DNA from: Candidatus Nanohalarchaeota archaeon
Lineage (GTDB): Archaea > EX4484-52 > JAADEF01
Reading direction: 5' to 3'
DNA: 15,862 nucleotides
Assembly: GCA_013153555.1 (NCBI GenBank)
Contig: JAADEF010000088.1
Span: 1 to 15,862 of the forward strand
The translations under genes and the position numbers were made by a program. Under the pieces are notes generated by a model. That model ran no database searches, was not told the DNA's origin, and worked only from the letters and a program-made list of their open reading frames with translations. Numbering within the stretch: the stretch's first letter is position 1; each line of letters opens with the position of its first letter. Shown here piece after piece: positions 12,819 through 15,862 of this stretch.

Positions 12819-13223
12819 TTAAAATATTTGTTCATCTATTTCTTTTGCTACTTTTTTTATTCTTTCCATTATTCTTTTTATTTCAAGCTCTATTTCTTCA
12901 ATTGTTTCCTCTAAATTTCTACCTTTAAGATAGTAGCCTTTTTTAGTCTTTTCTAAAATGCCTGCATAATACATCTTTTCTAAATGATGGTGAGCGGTAC
13001 TTTTAGAAATGTGGATTTTTTTTGCAAGTTCTTCTATTTTTACAGGTTGAGAATTCTTTGCTTTGGAAAGGATGATTTCCATTATTTTGAGCAGGGTTCC
13101 TTCTAAATCTCTTTTAGTGCTTACTCCTAATGAAATAGCTATCCATTCTAACATATCTTTGGTTGTGTGTGATTCAGGATATCTTTTTTCCACAATTTTT
13201 ATGCTTCTTTTATATTCTACCAT
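12819..13223 (-). CDS. Winged-helix transcriptional regulator
   Basis: This 134-aa protein has a central winged helix-turn-helix (about residues 42-100), with VKIEELAKKIHISKSTAHHHLEKMYYAGILEKTKKGYYL forming helix, recognition helix (KSTAHHHLEKM) and wing. The C-terminal ~35 residues are a charged amphipathic helix (EETIEEIELEIKRIMERIKK) suited to dimerisation. It resembles ArsR/HTH_24-type archaeal regulators; no metal-binding cysteines or ligand domain are visible, so the signal is unknown. No Shine-Dalgarno sequence is present, and an A/T box lies 26-27 bp upstream, so the mRNA is probably leaderless. It is divergent from the membrane-protein/smc operon and may control it or itself. Confidence 0.8.
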   Translation of the reverse strand: MVEYKRSIKIVEKRYPESHTTKDMLEWIAISLGVSTKRDLEGTLLKIMEIILSKAKNSQPVKIEELAKKIHISKSTAHHHLEKMYYAGILEKTKKGYYLKGRNLEETIEEIELEIKRIMERIKKVAKEIDEQIF

Positions 13224-13241
13224 ATCAATTATTATAGTTTG

Positions 13242-13312
13242 TTTTAATTTAAAAATTTTCGAAAACTTTTATGAAATGAATTAGGAAAAAAGAAAGAACA
13301 ATAAATATATAT
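13242..13312. promoter_or_regulatory. Divergent promoter pair, regulator / membrane protein-smc
   Basis: In the 112-bp space between the regulator and the membrane-protein gene, TTTTTAAATTAAAAC (minus strand, about 13241-13255) is centred 26 bp before the regulator ATG, and AAATATATATG (plus strand, 13303-13313) is centred 28 bp before the ATG at 13336. Both spacings fit leaderless transcripts. AAAATTTTCGAAAACTTTT (13251-13269) between them has partial dyad symmetry around TTCGAA and could be an operator; this is weak. Confidence 0.5.
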
Positions 13313-13335
13313 GCCTTCCCTTACTTTATTTGTAT

Positions 13336-13923
13336 ATGGATGATGCTTTTGAAAAAAAGAAAAAAATTGGTTTTTATGAAAAAAAATATTTTTGGATGTA
13401 TGTGGTAGGGTTAATTCTTAGCGTAGGCATTAATGCTAATTTATTTTTTGTGCTGATTTCTTTAGGCGGTGTTTATGTTTTAAAGAAAATGTATGAAGAG
13501 GAGTCTGTTGCAATAGATATTGATAAAATAGAGGCCATGCTTATTTTTTTAATTACGGGTTTTGTAGTTCCTTATTTTTTGATTTTGAGCATAATAGTGA
13601 TTCCTTATTATTTATTAAAAATAGATTATAAGGAGCTGTTAGATGCATTGAAGATACATACTTTTATAGGTGTTTTCAGTATATCAGTGATTTCTTTGCT
13701 TTCGTTGATATTGTACGCAGAAATACTTAAAAGCATCATAGGTGTGTTTTTTGGTGCAATTACTTCTATTTTTGTAGGAACTTTAATCGGATTATTTATT
13801 TATTTTAAAATATTTTTAAAGTTCCTTAAAACTGAATTTTATCATGAATTTAATTTTTATGCATTATGGATTTCTTATAGTATTTTGATGAGTTTGATCG
13901 TTGTATTGAAAGAGGTGATGTGA
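13336..13923 (+). CDS. Polytopic membrane protein of unknown function
   Basis: I do not recognise this 195-aa protein. After a very basic start (residues 4-19, with KKKKIG) it is almost wholly hydrophobic. Likely membrane segments are near 20-35, 37-50, 68-95, 112-135, 138-165 and 175-192, separated by short charged loops such as KKMYEEESVAIDIDKIE. It has no cysteine or histidine cluster and no visible catalytic motif. The ATG at 13336 is preferred over a TTG at 13330 because of TATA spacing (leaderless). Its stop overlaps a GTG start for smc (GTGA), so the two are probably in one operon. Whether it helps chromosome segregation or merely sits upstream cannot be told. Confidence 0.7.
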   Translation: MDDAFEKKKKIGFYEKKYFWMYVVGLILSVGINANLFFVLISLGGVYVLKKMYEEESVAIDIDKIEAMLIFLITGFVVPYFLILSIIVIPYYLLKIDYKELLDALKIHTFIGVFSISVISLLSLILYAEILKSIIGVFFGAITSIFVGTLIGLFIYFKIFLKFLKTEFYHEFNFYALWISYSILMSLIVVLKEVM

Positions 13924-15862
13924 TTTTGAAGCGTCGTGTTTTACCCTCTGCTGTAAAAGAAAGAACAAAGGAAAAAGAATTATCTCGTACTAAGGAAGAT
14001 GTGGCTTTTATTAAACGTCTCGTTCTTCATGGATTCAAAAGTTTTGCTAATAAAACTGTAATACCTTTTTATCCAGGATTTAATGCGATTATTGGTCCTA
14101 ACGGCTCGGGTAAATCTAATATTATAGATGCTTTTGTATTTGTGTTGGGTAGTGCTTCCCGAGAAATGAGGGCAGGAAGGTTGGAGCATGTAATTTATAA
14201 TGGTGGGTATGGTAGAAAAGGAGCAGAATATGCAGAAGTAGAACTTCATTTAGATAATTCTTCTAGATTACTTCCTTATGAAGATGAAACAGTCATAATT
14301 AGCAGAAAGGTAAACCGTAAGGGTCAGAGCATATACCGTGTGAATGGTAAACTTGAAACTAAAGAAAAAGTGATGGAATTATTAGAAAAGGCAGGAATTA
14401 AAGCAGGACATCATAATATTATTTTGCAGGGAGATGTGGTTAATCTCATTAAGATGAAACCAAAAGAAAGGAGAACTATAATTGATAGGATTGCAGGTAT
14501 AGAAGAATATAATAAAAAAAAGGAGAAAGCATATGAAGAGCTTGAGCAAGCAGAAGAAAATTTAAAAGAAGCACGGCTTATTTTAGATCAAAAAAAAGAA
14601 TTTTTAGATAAGCTTAAATATGAAAGAGATATTGCTTTAAAAGTTAAGGAATTGGAAGAGAAGAAAAAAATACTCGAGGCTCAATTGAGCTTTAGTAGGC
14701 TTAAATCAGTGGAAAGCGAGCTAATACGCATCAAAGAAACTTTGGATGTAAAAGAGAAAGAGTATATTAATGCTAAATCAAAAGTGGAAAGTTATGACTT
14801 AGATATAGAGAGTTTAGAGAATGAACTTAAATCTATTGATGAAATAATTATAGAGCTTAGCACGGATAAAAAAGCAAGTCGCGAAATACAAAATGTGTTA
14901 GAAAAAATATATGAAAGAGAAGCTAAAATAAGAGAAAATGAAAAAGAAATAAAGTATTTGAGAGATATGATTTCTAAATTGGAGGCGATGAGTGAGAGCT
15001 CTTCTTCTGGTAGGGAAGAAGAGATTTTGAATATACTGCGTAAAGAAGGAGTTAAAATTGAAGGATTTTTAAAGGATCTGATAAGCGTAGATGAAAAGTA
15101 CCGAGTGGCGTTAGAAGTTGCGCTGGGCAATCATGTTTATGATGTTGTGGTTGAGAATGAAGATGAAGCACTTAAAGCCATTAATATCCTTAAAGCTAGA
15201 GGATTAGGAAGATTGAGATTTTTACCTTTAAACAGATTGGAGAAGCATGTTCCTTCCTCTCGTGCTGAAATATCCAAAACAATGCCTGGTATTATAGGCT
15301 ACGCATCTGAATTAATAAGTTTTGATTCTAAATATCGTAAGGCGGTGGATTATGCTTTAAGAGACACTTTAATTGCAGAGGGCGTTAATGAAGCTAAGCG
15401 AATCAAAGGAGTGCGTGTGGTGACTTTAGAAGGAGAAGTTTTTGATCCCGCAGGAGGCATAATCGGAGGTTCTTTAAAATCTAGAAAAAAAGTATTAAGT
15501 ACTAATTCTGTGAGAAAAGAAATAGAAAAATATGAAAGAAAGATTAGTGTGTTGATTAAAGAAAATGAGCTGTTGAATGAGGAATTAAGTGATTTAAAGG
15601 CATTGTTAGATGAATTAAAGCAAAAAGAAGAAGGTGAAAGCACAGAAATATTGGAAATGCAGGAGAAAAAGAAAGAAATTGAGGGAAAGTTGGAAAGCAT
15701 TAAGCAAGAGAGAAAGAAGTATTATGAGAAGATGCTTATTTTAGAGAGTGAAATAAATAATTTAAAAATTAAAAAAGCCAGGTTAGAGGCGGATTATGAC
15801 AATATTAAGGAAGACTTTGAACAATATAAAGATCAAGTGGAAAAGCTTAGTGTTGATGATCC
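13920..15862 (+). CDS. smc: SMC chromosome-segregation ATPase (3' end outside window)
   Basis: This ATPase loops and organises DNA with kleisin partners. Counting from an in-frame GTG at 14001 (MAFIKRLVLHGFKSF, the canonical family start), the Walker A GPNGSGKS lies at 32-39, the end of the N-terminal head at IAGIEEYNKKKEKA (about 163-176), a coiled-coil arm at about 175-340, and the hinge at about 350-493 with GLGRLRFLPLN and DPAGGIIGGS. A second coiled coil runs to the window end. The Walker B and signature motifs of the C-terminal head lie beyond. The GTG at 13920 overlaps the upstream stop (GTGA), follows GAGG and adds 27 basic residues; a TTG at 13926 is also possible. The GTG at 14001 has AAGGA upstream. 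The head-to-hinge arm is roughly half the usual length. Confidence 0.93.
   Translation, partial: MILKRRVLPSAVKERTKEKELSRTKEDVAFIKRLVLHGFKSFANKTVIPFYPGFNAIIGPNGSGKSNIIDAFVFVLGSASREMRAGRLEHVIYNGGYGRKGAEYAEVELHLDNSSRLLPYEDETVIISRKVNRKGQSIYRVNGKLETKEKVMELLEKAGIKAGHHNIILQGDVVNLIKMKPKERRTIIDRIAGIEEYNKKKEKAYEELEQAEENLKEARLILDQKKEFLDKLKYERDIALKVKELEEKKKILEAQLSFSRLKSVESELIRIKETLDVKEKEYINAKSKVESYDLDIESLENELKSIDEIIIELSTDKKASREIQNVLEKIYEREAKIRENEKEIKYLRDMISKLEAMSESSSSGREEEILNILRKEGVKIEGFLKDLISVDEKYRVALEVALGNHVYDVVVENEDEALKAINILKARGLGRLRFLPLNRLEKHVPSSRAEISKTMPGIIGYASELISFDSKYRKAVDYALRDTLIAEGVNEAKRIKGVRVVTLEGEVFDPAGGIIGGSLKSRKKVLSTNSVRKEIEKYERKISVLIKENELLNEELSDLKALLDELKQKEEGESTEILEMQEKKKEIEGKLESIKQERKKYYEKMLILESEINNLKIKKARLEADYDNIKEDFEQYKDQVEKLSVDD

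Overview
The window is AT-rich archaeal DNA. The archaeal markers are a two-repeat TATA-binding protein, Taw3 of archaeal wybutosine synthesis, archaeal class III signal peptides on two pilins, a PilB/ArlI-type secretion ATPase with TadC-like membrane partners, tRNA genes without an encoded CCA, and many promoters with a TATA box about 27 bp before an ATG (leaderless mRNAs). Genes are tightly packed with many overlaps, as in small archaeal genomes. A DPANN-type lineage is plausible, but this is a guess; nothing here fixes the lineage.

Layout. 1-1861: tRNA-Val(CAC) abuts the stop codon of taw3; a 34-bp bidirectional promoter separates taw3 from a DedA-family membrane protein gene; tbp converges on the DedA gene. 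2018-3103: a membrane-anchored, probably extracellular LapG/transglutaminase-like cysteine protease with many N-glycosylation sequons. 3196-3564: a run of about eleven stem-loops downstream of tRNA-Arg(TCT), the most unusual part of the window. 3677-8252: a type IV pilus locus, with a secretion ATPase and two separate T2SSF membrane proteins on the minus strand and two cysteine-containing pilins divergently on the plus strand, parted by a hairpin terminator. 8152-11054: a SERCA-like P-type cation ATPase coupled by an ATGA overlap to a small Toprim protein, whose tail overlaps the second pilin gene by 101 bp. 11100-12663: a 21-bp repeat, a uridine-kinase-like gene with an unrecognised C-terminal domain, and a convergent HIT hydrolase gene with a long charged tail. 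12676-12770: a GC-rich island of two hairpins, probably a small RNA or structured leader. 12819-15862: a winged-helix regulator gene divergent from a membrane-protein gene that overlaps smc by 4 bp; smc runs off the window and encodes an unusually short arm between head and hinge.

The ATPase, the two T2SSF proteins and the two pilins should build one surface filament. The nearby protease could act on surface proteins, but only proximity and topology suggest that. The strongest candidates for something undescribed are the stem-loop array, where tandem units differ by paired substitutions that keep the stems, and the GC-rich hairpin pair before the HIT gene.
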